Numbered from the stretch's first letter, positions 26,682-35,173 are shown. The stretch: DNA of 44,054 nt from an uncultured Oscillospiraceae bacterium (GCA_900540535.1 UQGM01000018.1:1-44054), one strand, 5' to 3'. Notes: generated by a model not told the origin, from the letters alone. A program made the numbers and translations.

Positions 26682-27471
26682 GTCCAGGGATGAAAGACGT
26701 CGTGAGTATGCAATGGCAAAGCGGAGAAAGAACCGCATTAAACGCATACTTACAGGACTGTTTTTTTTCATTTTTCTTGCAGCGGTTGCAGTGACTCTAT
26801 GCTTTACGGTATTTTTTAAAGTTTCCGTGATAACCGTAGAGGGTGAAACTCAGTATTCCGCCGAAGAGATTATAAAAAGCTCTGCCATAAAGCAGGGAGA
26901 AAGCCTTTTCGGTTTTTCCGCTCAGGAGGTTTCTTCGTCCATTACCCAGTCTCTTCCATATATCGGAAAGGCTACGGTAAAGCGCAGCATACCGGATACA
27001 GTGACAATAGTTGTTGAAAGCGCTGAGCCCTCCTGTGCAATGAAGACGGATACAGGTTATATCCTCCTCGATAAAGATCAAAAGGTTCTCGAAAAGACAG
27101 ATAAGGTTGACTCTTCAATTCCCGTTATTGCTCTTTCAGGAGTTGAAAAAGCAGATGTAGGTTTTCCGATTAAGCTTAAAGATACACAGGTTATGAGCAG
27201 CTTTTCTCTTGTGGTAACTTCCGCAGAAAAAGCAGGGCTTAATGTAACCTCCTATGATTTAAGTGACTCATCGAACATAAAAATTATATGTGAAAACGGT
27301 GAGGTTACTTTGAAGCTCGGTAAGGTATCGGCGGATACAATAGACAGAAAACTTCTTCTTGCAAGCGAAGCAATTAAAAAGGAGAAAGAAAACGGAAATT
27401 CCGTAAAAGGAACATTCGATTTAACATACGACGGAAAAGCATATTTTTCGCCTGAAAATGCGGATGGTTAA
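26632..27471 (+). CDS. divIB: Cell division protein DivIB/FtsQ with POTRA domain
   Basis: A bitopic membrane protein of 279 residues. A highly basic cytoplasmic N-terminus (about 1-38) precedes one helix (ILTGLFFFIFLAAVAVTLCF) and an extracytoplasmic POTRA domain, VSVITVEGETQYSAEEIIKSSAIKQGESLF, then YIGKATVKRSIPDTVTIVVES. It should stabilise FtsL/DivIC and the septal synthase. ATG 26632 lies 50 bp inside murA in another frame, with AAGGATAAGGG as Shine-Dalgarno. The order murA-divIB-ftsZ supports the call. Confidence 0.93.
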   Translation: MKKAKVNSKRTSPQEPKSRDERRREYAMAKRRKNRIKRILTGLFFFIFLAAVAVTLCFTVFFKVSVITVEGETQYSAEEIIKSSAIKQGESLFGFSAQEVSSSITQSLPYIGKATVKRSIPDTVTIVVESAEPSCAMKTDTGYILLDKDQKVLEKTDKVDSSIPVIALSGVEKADVGFPIKLKDTQVMSSFSLVVTSAEKAGLNVTSYDLSDSSNIKIICENGEVTLKLGKVSADTIDRKLLLASEAIKKEKENGNSVKGTFDLTYDGKAYFSPENADG

Positions 27472-27562
27472 AATGATTTATTGGATAAACAACCAAAAAA
27501 AATACTAAAAAATATAATATTTCTAATTACAGATGATTGTATTTTTATCGTAGGCATGGTAG

Positions 27563-27586
27563 TATAATATGGTAAATTTGTATAAT
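27563..27586 (+). promoter_or_regulatory. Possible ftsZ promoter region (two -10-like boxes)
   Basis: The 166-bp gap before ftsZ has TATAAT at 27563-27568 and again at 27581-27586. Neither has a good -35 at 17 bp; the nearest is TTGTAT at 27537, 20 bp from the first. Separate ftsZ transcription is common, but the site is uncertain. Confidence 0.35.
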
Positions 27587-27637
27587 TGTCTAAATTAGAT
27601 AAAAATAGTTAATTCATCAACGGCGGGAGGAAGTTAA

Positions 27638-28756
27638 ATGTCATTTCAGATTGATAACGATTTTGACAGTGTTGTTCAGATAAAAGTAATCGGCGTCGGT
27701 GGCGGCGGCGGTAATGCTATAAATAGGATGATCAGAGCTCAGATTCAGGGCGTTGAATTTATTTCGGTTAATACAGATAAGCAGGCTCTTCTTCATTCAC
27801 AGGCAACTCATAAAATTCAGATAGGTGAAAAAATCACCAAGGGACAGGGCGCAGGTGCAAAGCCTGAGGTTGGCCAGCGTTCCGCTGAAGAGAGCAGGGA
27901 GGCTATTACAGATGCTCTTAAGGGCACTGATATGGTCTTTATCACTGCCGGTATGGGCGGCGGCACAGGAACAGGCGCTGCTCCCGTAATCGCTTCAATT
28001 GCAAGAGAAATGGGTATACTCACTGTCGGTATTGTTACAAAGCCTTTCGCCTTTGAGGGCAAGCGCCGTATGGCTCAGGCTGAAGAGGGTATTGCAAATC
28101 TCGCCGAGCAGGTAGACAGCCTTATAATAATCCCCAATGAACGTCTTAAGTATGTTTCAGAGGAAAAAATAACCTTTGCCAATGCTTTCGAAGCAGCTGA
28201 CAACGTACTCCTTCAGGGTGTCCAGAGCGTTTCAGAGCTTATTAAAGTTCCCGGATACATCAACCTTGACTTTGCCGATGTCACTGCCGTTATGCAGAAT
28301 GCAGGCCACGCTCATATGGGTGTTGGTAAAGCCAGCGGCAAAGATAAGGCTGAACAGGCTGCAAAGCTTGCTATTTCCAGTCCGCTTCTCGAAACCACAA
28401 TCAACGGTGCAAAGGGTATTATTATCAGCATTAAATCCTCTGCCGACATCGGTCTTGATGAGGTTGAGACAGCTTGTGGAATTATCACAGACGCAACCAA
28501 TGAGGATTCAAATGTTATCTTCGGTGTTTCCTTTGACGAGGCTCTTGATGATGAGATGATTATCACTGTTATCGCTACAAGCTTCGGCGATGCAGCTGAG
28601 AGAAATGCAGATGTTTCTTCCTCTGCTTCCAAGAGCGAAGAAAAGCCCGTCTATGCAGCTGAGGAGAAAAAGACTTACGAGGATTTCAGCTCCAAGAAGA
28701 GTTCAGATGATGAAGACTGGTTTTCATCAGACATCGAGAAATTCTTTAAAAAGTAA
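27638..28756 (+). CDS. ftsZ: Cell division GTPase FtsZ
   Basis: Tubulin-like GTPase of 372 residues that forms the division ring at mid-cell. The nucleotide site has VIGVGGGGGNAINRMI and the tubulin signature GGGTGTGAAPV; the T7 synergy loop is NLDFADVTAVM. The C-terminal linker is Ser/Glu/Lys rich. The last residues, DWFSSDIEKFFKK, replace the usual DIPxFLR-type tail, which binds FtsA, SepF and EzrA. Neither ftsA nor sepF is adjacent. GGGAGGAAG precedes ATG 27638. It is the last gene of the cluster. Confidence 0.97.
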   Translation: MSFQIDNDFDSVVQIKVIGVGGGGGNAINRMIRAQIQGVEFISVNTDKQALLHSQATHKIQIGEKITKGQGAGAKPEVGQRSAEESREAITDALKGTDMVFITAGMGGGTGTGAAPVIASIAREMGILTVGIVTKPFAFEGKRRMAQAEEGIANLAEQVDSLIIIPNERLKYVSEEKITFANAFEAADNVLLQGVQSVSELIKVPGYINLDFADVTAVMQNAGHAHMGVGKASGKDKAEQAAKLAISSPLLETTINGAKGIIISIKSSADIGLDEVETACGIITDATNEDSNVIFGVSFDEALDDEMIITVIATSFGDAAERNADVSSSASKSEEKPVYAAEEKKTYEDFSSKKSSDDEDWFSSDIEKFFKK

Positions 28757-28788
28757 TTCTCAGCCTAATTTTCATTATTAATAAATTT

Positions 28789-28824
28789 AAGCCGATACTT
28801 TAAAAGTATCGGCTTTTGTTTTTA
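28789..28824. terminator. Terminator closing the dcw cluster
   Basis: AAGCCGATACTTT (28789-28801) and AAAGTATCGGCTT (28803-28815) pair almost to the centre, with about a 4-nt loop in practice, followed by TTGTTTTT. It also lies just beyond the stop of the interrupted minus-strand gene. Confidence 0.88.
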
Positions 28825-29097
28825 TAAGTCGTCTGCGTCCTGTTCGGGAATTTCAAATGGATTCATTGGAACGCCTGTATAGCTGCCGAAAGGATCTGCC
28901 GGATTCATTGTGTTTCCGACATTAAATATGGCAGCAGCGTTTCAATACTGAGGATTGTTATGGCTTTTATTTTTAACGCTTCTGTTCTGAGGATCGTTGG
29001 TGTTCTGCTTTTCGGGCATGCTCTTTACGTTCTGCATATCGGGTACGTTTTTATTGTTCTGGGGCTGATTATTGCGTTTTTTGTTATTGTTTTTCAT
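28822..29097 (-). pseudogene. Small Asn/Gln-rich protein with GSYTG...EQDADDL tail, interrupted by one in-frame TGA
   Basis: On the minus strand, AAGGAGG (plus 29108-29114) stands 10 nt before ATG 29097. The frame reads MKNNNKKRNNQPQNNKNVPD and continues for 51 residues to PQY, then meets TGA (plus 28942-28944). The same frame then stays open for 39 more codons, including NPADPFGSYTGVPMNPFEIP, and ends EQDADDL-TAA at 28822. The full frame is 91 codons plus stop. From memory, short acidic GSYTG/QDADDL tails occur in small Clostridia proteins of unknown function. One nonsense change, for example from TGG, is the simplest account. A 51-residue truncated product or TGA read-through are alternatives. 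The opposite-strand frame at 28960-29160 is a shadow. Confidence 0.65.
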
Positions 29098-29200
29098 TTT
29101 TTAAACGCCTCCTTCGCTTTTATTATTTGTGAACATGAAGATGATATTCAAAAAAGATAAAAGCAAAAAATGAGCATAAAGGCAATTACAGGAATGATTT

Positions 29201-29231
29201 TTGTTTTATTTTTTTAAAATAATGATATAAT
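29201..29231 (+). promoter_or_regulatory. Extended -10 promoter of the MocR gene
   Basis: TGATATAAT at 29223-29231 is an extended -10 (TGN-TATAAT). The nearest -35 is TTGTTT at 29201-29206 with a long 19-bp spacer, which an extended -10 can tolerate. Confidence 0.6.
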
Positions 29232-29282
29232 TGTCCTTATAAGTTATGTTGATTTTTTAAAATCACGAAAGGTCAGTTTTAT

Positions 29283-30668
29283 ATGATGTTTGAAAAATCG
29301 GAAAATCAGCCTCTTTATATTCAGCTTTATGAGTACTATAAACGAAGAATCATAAACGGAGAAATCAAAAGCGGAACGAGACTTCCGTCCATAAGAAAAT
29401 GTGCGGCGGAGCTTGAAATGAGCAAAACTACCGTTGAAACAGCATATTTTCAGCTGGCGGCGGAAGGATATGTAACTCCGAAAGCCAACAGCGGATTTTA
29501 TATATCGGATTTAAGCAGCTTTACACAAAGCATAGCCGCAGCAGACAGAAAAACGGCTTTTGCCGATTTTTCAAATTCAAATAATGGCAGGTCATATGAA
29601 ATTAAGTATGATTTTGCATCTTCCAGCGTTGACAGAGAGAGCTTTGATTTTGCTCTGTGGCGCAGATATATGAAAAGCGCATTGCGTGACGATGAAAGAC
29701 TTCTTTCCTACGGTGAACCCCAGGGAGAGTACGATTTGCGTGAAGCAATTTGTGAATATGCCGCTAAAAGCCGTGATACAGTATGTACTCCCGAACAGGT
29801 GGTAATCGGTTCAGGTGTACAGAGTCTTTTATATATTCTCTGCGCCGCAATGGGGGAAAGGGGAAGCAATGCGGCTTTTTCGGGATTCTATTTTGAAAAG
29901 GGAGAAACGGTTTTCCGTGATATGGGATATAATGTTTTCACATATCCCGGCAGAGCTGATGTTTCGGAATTTTCGAGGGACAATATATCGGTGGTGTATG
30001 TTTCACCGTCAGGTTTTAATGAAAGAGGCGAGGTGCTCCCGGTACATGACAGATTAAAGCTTATTGAATATGCAGGGGAGAATGATGCCCTGATTGTGGA
30101 AGATGATTATGACAGCGAGTTCAGATATTACGGCCGTCCTGTGCCGTCCTTACAGGGACTTGATGCAGGCCGAAATGTTGTATATCTCGGAACCTTTTCA
30201 AAGCTTCTTATTCCGTCACTGCGAGTAAGCTTTATGATATTACCTTCTTCCATTATGCCGAAATACGAGAAAATCAAAAACAGCTATTCCCAGACAGCCT
30301 CAAAGGCGGAGCAGATAGCTTTGGGACGCTTTATCCGTGACGGACATCTGAGCAGTCAAATCAGAAAGGTCAGAAAGCTATATATGAATAAAAGCCGAAA
30401 GCTGTGCGGCGATGCAGAAAGAATTTTCGGTGAAAAAGCAAAGTGTGAAGTGAGCGAAGGCGGTTTTCTTATAAGGCTGGACGTTAAAAGCGAGAAAAAT
30501 TGCGAAGAGCTTAAAACAATGGCAGCAAAAAAGGGCGTGGCGCTGCGTGCAGTTATCGAAAGCGGAGAAAGAAATGTAAAAAGCGCAGTACTTTCCTGCT
30601 CGCCTATGCCTTCGGAAATGTTTGAGGAAGCGCTCAAAAAACTTTATGATGCATGGTTCGGCAAATAA
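29283..30668 (+). CDS. MocR-type PLP-dependent regulator (GntR wHTH plus aminotransferase-like domain)
   Basis: A two-domain regulator of 461 residues. The N-terminal GntR winged helix (about 1-75) reads QPLYIQLYEYYKRRIINGEI and SGTRLPSIRKCAAELEMSKTT. The C-terminal fold-type I aminotransferase-like domain has YGEPQGEYDLREAICEYA and EDDYDSEFRYYGRP. GTFSKLLIPSLRVSF contains the PLP lysine, Lys307. MocR proteins sense PLP or amino-acid imines and usually control a neighbouring gene. No PLP-synthesis or amino-acid gene is adjacent here, and the next gene is a beta-mannosidase. ATG 29283 and ATG 29286 are equally possible starts. Confidence 0.93.
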   Translation: MMFEKSENQPLYIQLYEYYKRRIINGEIKSGTRLPSIRKCAAELEMSKTTVETAYFQLAAEGYVTPKANSGFYISDLSSFTQSIAAADRKTAFADFSNSNNGRSYEIKYDFASSSVDRESFDFALWRRYMKSALRDDERLLSYGEPQGEYDLREAICEYAAKSRDTVCTPEQVVIGSGVQSLLYILCAAMGERGSNAAFSGFYFEKGETVFRDMGYNVFTYPGRADVSEFSRDNISVVYVSPSGFNERGEVLPVHDRLKLIEYAGENDALIVEDDYDSEFRYYGRPVPSLQGLDAGRNVVYLGTFSKLLIPSLRVSFMILPSSIMPKYEKIKNSYSQTASKAEQIALGRFIRDGHLSSQIRKVRKLYMNKSRKLCGDAERIFGEKAKCEVSEGGFLIRLDVKSEKNCEELKTMAAKKGVALRAVIESGERNVKSAVLSCSPMPSEMFEEALKKLYDAWFGK

Positions 30669-30704
30669 TACGGAAAGAAACACCATAATTCAGCAAATTG
30701 TTAA

Positions 30705-30734
30705 TTGACTTAATATGTGCGGGTGTATTATACT
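30705..30734 (+). promoter_or_regulatory. Beta-mannosidase promoter
   Basis: TTGACT (30705-30710), an 18-bp spacer and TATACT (30729-30734) lie about 50 bp before the gene. Confidence 0.55.
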
Positions 30735-30784
30735 TTACCCAGTAAACATATTTCCTTTTAGAAATTAATGAAAAGAGGCGGCTT

Positions 30785-33328
30785 ATGAAGAGAATAGAGA
30801 TGAATCCAAACTGGCAGTTTTGTCAGCGTGGCAAAGAGAAATTTCCGGCGCAGGTTCCAGGATGCAATTACAGCGACCTTCTGCGTCTTGGCAAAATAGA
30901 AGATCCCTTTGTAGGAGAAAACGAAGCAAAAACCTTGTGGGTGGGAGAAACAGACTGGGATTATTTCGGAACTGTTACCCTTACAAAGGAAGATATCGAC
31001 AGCGACAAGCTCTTTTTATACTGCAAGCAGCTTGATACCCTTTGCAGTGTGTATTTTAATGACAGCCTTGTAGCTAAAACGGAGAACGTTCATATTTCTT
31101 ATTCTTTTGATATAACAGACCTTGCAAAAGAGGGAGAAAATACTCTCCGCTTTGAGTTTGATGCGCCTATCAGATACATAAAGAATGCGATTGCGGCAGA
31201 CAAAACTCCTAAAAACAATCAGGGACTTACAGGTCTTACCCATATGAGAAAAGCTCAGTGCCATTTTGGCTGGGACTGGGGTCCTGTTATTCCAATAAGC
31301 GGAATTACAGGTGATATCTGCGTAAAGGCATATAACGGAGCTAAAGTAAAAGCTTTTGAAATTGAGCAGAATCATCAGGACGGCAAGGTGGATATTTATA
31401 CCACCGTTACATCGGAGCATTACAGCGGCAAAACCGAAATAGAAATAACCGTCAAGGATCCTGACGGAAATGTGATAGATTCAAAGCGTGGAGAAAACGG
31501 CGCATTTAAAATGTACTGCACCGTTGAAAATCCGAGACTCTGGTGGACAAATGACCTTTCCGAAGAGAAGGAGCAGCCTCTTTATACAGTTGAGGCAAGA
31601 GTTTTCTCAGACGGTGAGGAATGTGATTTTGCCTCTAAGAAAATCGGTCTTCGCACCCTTACCCTTGACCGTTCCGAGGATGAATGGGGCAGCAATTTCT
31701 GCTTTGTTCTTAACGGAGTAAAGATTTTCGCCAAGGGCGGAAACTATATTCCCATGGATTCACTTATTACAAGGGTCACTGATGACGATAAATTAAAGCT
31801 CATTGAAAACTGCGTAAATGCAAACCTCAATATGATAAGAGTCTGGGGCGGCGGATATTATGAAAGCGACGAGTTTTATTATATGTGCGACCGCCTAGGC
31901 GTACTTGTATGGCAGGACTTTATGTTTGCATGCGCTCCCTATCCTTTCTATAACGAAAAATTCCTTGCAAATGTAAAGAGGGAAATTGAATTTACCGTTA
32001 AAAGACTCCGTCATCATGCAAGCCTTGCAATCTGGTGCGGAAATAACGAAATTGAGGCAATGGCTCTTGCATGGAAAGCCTATACAAAGCTTACCAAGTG
32101 GACAGAAAAGTTCTTCTACGAGATTCTTCCCCCATGGGTAAAGAGCCTCGATGATAAAACTCCTTTCATAAACACTTCACCCATAGGCAGTGAATATATG
32201 AAAGGCATGGGCAGCGACAATGTTGGAGATACTCACCTTTGGCAGGTATGGCACGGACTTATGCCCCTTACTTTCTACCGCAAGCGTATGACACGTTTTT
32301 GCAGTGAGTTCGGTCTCGAATCCATGCCTTCCATGAAGACAATACGCTATTTCGCAAAGCCCGAAGATTATTCACTGACAGGCAGAGTATTCAACGCTCA
32401 CCAGAAGAGCCCCAGCGGAAATCAGAAGATGTATTATTACATCGCTTCACGTTATCTTATTCCCAGAGGATTTTCCGATACTCTTTACCTTTCACAGCTT
32501 ATACAGCAGGAGGGTGTCCGTGATGCTACGGAGCACTGGCGCAGAAACAGAGGACGCTGCAACGGCTCAATTTACTGGCAGCTCAATGACTGCTGGCCTG
32601 TATGCTCATGGGCAGGTATAGATTATCTGGGAATGAATAAAGCTGTACAGTTCGCCTCTAAAAAGTTCAATGCCCCTGTAACGGTTTCTGTTGAGGACAG
32701 CAAGGATGAATTTAAGATCTTTGTTATAAACGATACCCTTAAAGCATTTGAGGGCGAATTGCGTTATACACTTATGTCCTTTAATGGAGAAAAGATCAGT
32801 GAGTTTACAACTCCCGTTAAGGCAGAGCCTGTTAAAGCTACATTTATTGAAACGCTGAAAACAGCGGATCTCACAGGAAAACGCAACAGGTCAGAGCTTG
32901 TTTTAGCTGTAAGGCTTGTAAAGGATTCCAAGATTGTTTCCGAAAGGATACAGCTTTTCGGTGCGGAAAAGGACATTGCGCTTCCAAAATGTAATATCAC
33001 CGCTGATGCAGTTATCAGCGACGGTACAGCCGAGGTTACTCTTTCATCCGATAAATTTGCAAGAAATGTCCTTGTTGAAAGCGATCTTACCGAGGGCAAT
33101 TTCAGCGATAACTTTATGGACATCATTCCCGGTGAGGATGTAAAGCTTACGGTAAAGGCTAAGGAGGGCGCAACGGCTCAGGAGATTAAAGAAAGCCTTA
33201 CATATACAACTGTCGGAAATATCGAAAACAACCACTCAAAGCTCTACGGCAAATGGACACAGTTCAGAATAAAGATGATACCCATTAACTTTATCACATG
33301 GATTGGTCGTGCCATGGGAATAGACTAA
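30785..33328 (+). CDS. GH2 beta-mannosidase
   Basis: A glycoside hydrolase family 2 enzyme of 847 residues that should release terminal beta-mannose from manno-oligosaccharides or N-glycan cores. An N-terminal jelly-roll domain begins NWQFCQRGKEKFPAQVPGCNYSDLL. The catalytic barrel has IRVWGGGYYESDEFYYMCDR, WCGNNEIEAM with acid/base Glu422, and FCSEFGLESMPS with nucleophile Glu508. No signal peptide is seen, so imported oligosaccharides are the likely substrate. No mannan transporter or phosphorylase is adjacent. It stands alone between its promoter and terminator. Confidence 0.93.
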   Translation: MKRIEMNPNWQFCQRGKEKFPAQVPGCNYSDLLRLGKIEDPFVGENEAKTLWVGETDWDYFGTVTLTKEDIDSDKLFLYCKQLDTLCSVYFNDSLVAKTENVHISYSFDITDLAKEGENTLRFEFDAPIRYIKNAIAADKTPKNNQGLTGLTHMRKAQCHFGWDWGPVIPISGITGDICVKAYNGAKVKAFEIEQNHQDGKVDIYTTVTSEHYSGKTEIEITVKDPDGNVIDSKRGENGAFKMYCTVENPRLWWTNDLSEEKEQPLYTVEARVFSDGEECDFASKKIGLRTLTLDRSEDEWGSNFCFVLNGVKIFAKGGNYIPMDSLITRVTDDDKLKLIENCVNANLNMIRVWGGGYYESDEFYYMCDRLGVLVWQDFMFACAPYPFYNEKFLANVKREIEFTVKRLRHHASLAIWCGNNEIEAMALAWKAYTKLTKWTEKFFYEILPPWVKSLDDKTPFINTSPIGSEYMKGMGSDNVGDTHLWQVWHGLMPLTFYRKRMTRFCSEFGLESMPSMKTIRYFAKPEDYSLTGRVFNAHQKSPSGNQKMYYYIASRYLIPRGFSDTLYLSQLIQQEGVRDATEHWRRNRGRCNGSIYWQLNDCWPVCSWAGIDYLGMNKAVQFASKKFNAPVTVSVEDSKDEFKIFVINDTLKAFEGELRYTLMSFNGEKISEFTTPVKAEPVKATFIETLKTADLTGKRNRSELVLAVRLVKDSKIVSERIQLFGAEKDIALPKCNITADAVISDGTAEVTLSSDKFARNVLVESDLTEGNFSDNFMDIIPGEDVKLTVKAKEGATAQEIKESLTYTTVGNIENNHSKLYGKWTQFRIKMIPINFITWIGRAMGID

Positions 33329-33332
33329 AATT

Positions 33333-33358
33333 AAAGCCCGGATTTCTCCGGGCTTTTG
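33333..33358 (+). terminator. Terminator of the beta-mannosidase gene
   Basis: AAAGCCCGGA (33333-33342) pairs with TCCGGGCTTT (33347-33356), a 4-nt loop followed by T's. Confidence 0.88.
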
Positions 33359-33387
33359 CTTTTTGTTGAGCCTTAAATGCCAGGGTA

Positions 33388-33416
33388 TTGAAATAGTGGG
33401 ATATTCACTGTAAAAT
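33388..33416 (+). promoter_or_regulatory. Promoter of the sfsA operon
   Basis: TTGAAA (33388-33393), an exact 17-bp spacer and TAAAAT (33411-33416) precede sfsA by 44 bp. Confidence 0.6.
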
Positions 33417-33460
33417 TATGAGTAAATTAAGTTTAAAAAATTTAGCTTTCAGGAGATTTT

Positions 33461-34147
33461 ATGCATTACGAAAATATAGTAAAAGGCGAGTTTATTTCAA
33501 GACCCAACCGCTTTATAGCAAATGTGCTCATAGACGGAGAAATACATAAATGTCATGTTAAAAATACGGGCAGATGCCGTGAACTGCTTGTGCCTGGATG
33601 CGAAGTATGGCTCGAGCACAGCAAAAGCGAAAAGAGAAAGACGGGATATTCCCTTATTACCGTAAATAAAAGCGGAAAGCTTATAAATATGGATTCACAG
33701 GCTCCCAATAAAGCGGTGGAAGAGTGGCTCCAAAGTGGCGGACTCTTGCCTGACATAAAGCTTTTAAAGCGGGAGCAGAAATGGGGAGATTCAAGATTCG
33801 ACTTCTATTTTGAAACGGAAAACGAAAAGGCATATGCTGAGGTAAAAGGCGTGACCCTCGAAGAAAACGGCGTTGTAATGTTTCCCGATGCTCCTACCGA
33901 AAGAGGAGTAAAGCATGTTAAAGAACTTTATAAGCTAAAGGAAAAGGGATTTTCGGCTTATCTGATATTTGTAATACAGATGAAAGACGTAAAATACTTT
34001 ACTCCCAATATCAAAACCCATAAAGAGTTTGCCGATGCTCTTATTGAGGCTGAAAAAGCAGGTGTTAAGATTGTAGCCGCTGACTGTTTTGTTTCTCCCG
34101 ATACAATGGAAATCAGGGACAGAGTGCGGATAGTTTTAAAGGGATAA
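33461..34147 (+). CDS. sfsA: DNA/RNA nuclease SfsA family protein
   Basis: A 228-residue SfsA family protein, first named for sugar fermentation stimulation in E. coli and later assigned an OB-fold plus nuclease-like fold. Marks are FISRPNRFIANVLIDG, CHVKNTGRCRELLVPG, DSRFDFYFETENEKAYAEVKGVTLEENG (acidic nuclease-like residues) and FPDAPTERGVKHVKEL. AGGAGA precedes ATG 33461. It shares a transcript with the ATPase gene 21 bp downstream; its cellular role in Firmicutes is unclear. Confidence 0.95.
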   Translation: MHYENIVKGEFISRPNRFIANVLIDGEIHKCHVKNTGRCRELLVPGCEVWLEHSKSEKRKTGYSLITVNKSGKLINMDSQAPNKAVEEWLQSGGLLPDIKLLKREQKWGDSRFDFYFETENEKAYAEVKGVTLEENGVVMFPDAPTERGVKHVKELYKLKEKGFSAYLIFVIQMKDVKYFTPNIKTHKEFADALIEAEKAGVKIVAADCFVSPDTMEIRDRVRIVLKG

Positions 34148-34168
34148 ATTTTAAGGTGATAATAGAGT

Positions 34169-34903
34169 ATGGACGAACTGTTTTTAAGACGGATTGATAT
34201 AGATATGAGTCTTATTGATCGGGACAGCTATCTCAGGGATATTCCCATTCTCAAAAGTACAAAACATCTTGATTTCAAAAGCAATATAACCTTTTTTGCA
34301 GGTGAAAACGGTACGGGAAAATCAACGCTCCTTGAGGCCATTGCTGTTTCATACGGATTCAGCGCAGAGGGCGGAACACTTAACTATAATTTTTCTACCT
34401 ATGATTCCCATTCCGAACTTTATAAAGCTATCAGAATGTCAAAAGGAATAAAAAGACCTTCTTTCAGTTATTTTCTCAGAGCCGAGAGCTTTTACAATGT
34501 TGCCACCAAAAGTGAGGAGTACCGTGATAAGCCTGAAAAAGTGTATTATTGGGATTACGGCGGAAAATCCTTTCACTCCCAGTCCCACGGTGAAAGCTTT
34601 TTTTCTCTCATGAGCGCTTTTTCTCCCAATGGATTTTATATTCTCGATGAGCCGGAGGCTGCTCTTTCACCTCAGAAGCAGCTTTCGGTACTCTGTGAGA
34701 TACACTCTCTTGCACAGCAGGGGGCTCAGTTTATAATTGCCAGTCACTCGCCTATACTTTTGGGAATTCCCGGAGCGCAGATTCTTTCCTTTGACGGCGA
34801 TAAAATTGTACCCTGTGAATACACCCAGACCGAAAGCTATAAAGTCACAGAAATGTTTATTAAAAACAGAGAGCATCTTCTCAGATATTTGCTTGAAGAA
34901 TAA
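34169..34903 (+). CDS. Stand-alone ABC-type AAA ATPase (COG3910-like)
   Basis: A soluble ATPase of 244 residues. Walker A is FAGENGTGKSTLLEAIA, the signature motif is SHGESFFSLM, Walker B is FYILDEPEAALSP, and the H-loop region is FIIASHSP. Only a short helical insert separates the halves, with no membrane or coiled-coil domain, so it is neither a transporter subunit nor a RecF/SMC protein. Similar ATPases are listed as predicted ATPases without a firm role. It is paired with sfsA and has no toxin or nuclease partner typical of a defence system. AAGGTGAT precedes ATG 34169. Confidence 0.87.
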   Translation: MDELFLRRIDIDMSLIDRDSYLRDIPILKSTKHLDFKSNITFFAGENGTGKSTLLEAIAVSYGFSAEGGTLNYNFSTYDSHSELYKAIRMSKGIKRPSFSYFLRAESFYNVATKSEEYRDKPEKVYYWDYGGKSFHSQSHGESFFSLMSAFSPNGFYILDEPEAALSPQKQLSVLCEIHSLAQQGAQFIIASHSPILLGIPGAQILSFDGDKIVPCEYTQTESYKVTEMFIKNREHLLRYLLEE

Positions 34904-34937
34904 ACAGATTAAAACTGAATATTTATTTTACAAAACG

Positions 34938-34968
34938 ACTGCAATATTAATTTATTGCAGTTTTTTCT
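34938..34968 (+). terminator. Terminator of the sfsA-ATPase operon
   Basis: ACTGCAATA (34938-34946) pairs with TATTGCAGT (34953-34961), followed by a run of T's. Confidence 0.88.
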
Positions 34969-35086
34969 TTTACAAAAAAATAAATCAGAAAATATAATTT
35001 TTGTTTGGTTTTACGCCACTTTAAAGGCTCTATTATTCAAAAAATGAATAGAATTTTAAAAATTTGTAAAAGGTTAAAATCAGAGA

Positions 35087-35146
35087 TTGACTAACGGTCA
35101 TTTTGTGATAAAATAATGCAGGTTTAGAAAATGACTGACAGTCATT
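35087..35146 (+). promoter_or_regulatory. tetR-operon promoter with two matching operators
   Basis: TTGACT (35087-35092), a 16-bp spacer and TAAAAT (35109-35114) form the promoter. The first palindrome, TGACTAACGGTCA (35088-35100), covers the -35. The second, TGACTGACAGTCA (35132-35144), is the core of a perfect 8-1-8 repeat (35130-35146) and lies past the start of transcription. Both fit TGACTNACNGTCA and their centres are 44 bp apart. Confidence 0.75.
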
Positions 35147-35173
35147 TGATTATTGATAAAAGAGAGGTGCAGT

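Noticed and set aside
28942..28944. Genome-wide reassignment of TGA to tryptophan
   Set aside because: Several genes here (whiA, murE, murF) end in TGA with the next gene starting right at it, so TGA is a true stop.
28960..29160. 66-residue hydrophobic plus-strand ORF after ftsZ
   Set aside because: It has no Shine-Dalgarno and is exactly antisense to the Asn/Gln-rich minus-strand gene, whose AAT/AAC/CAG codons read as hydrophobic on the other strand.
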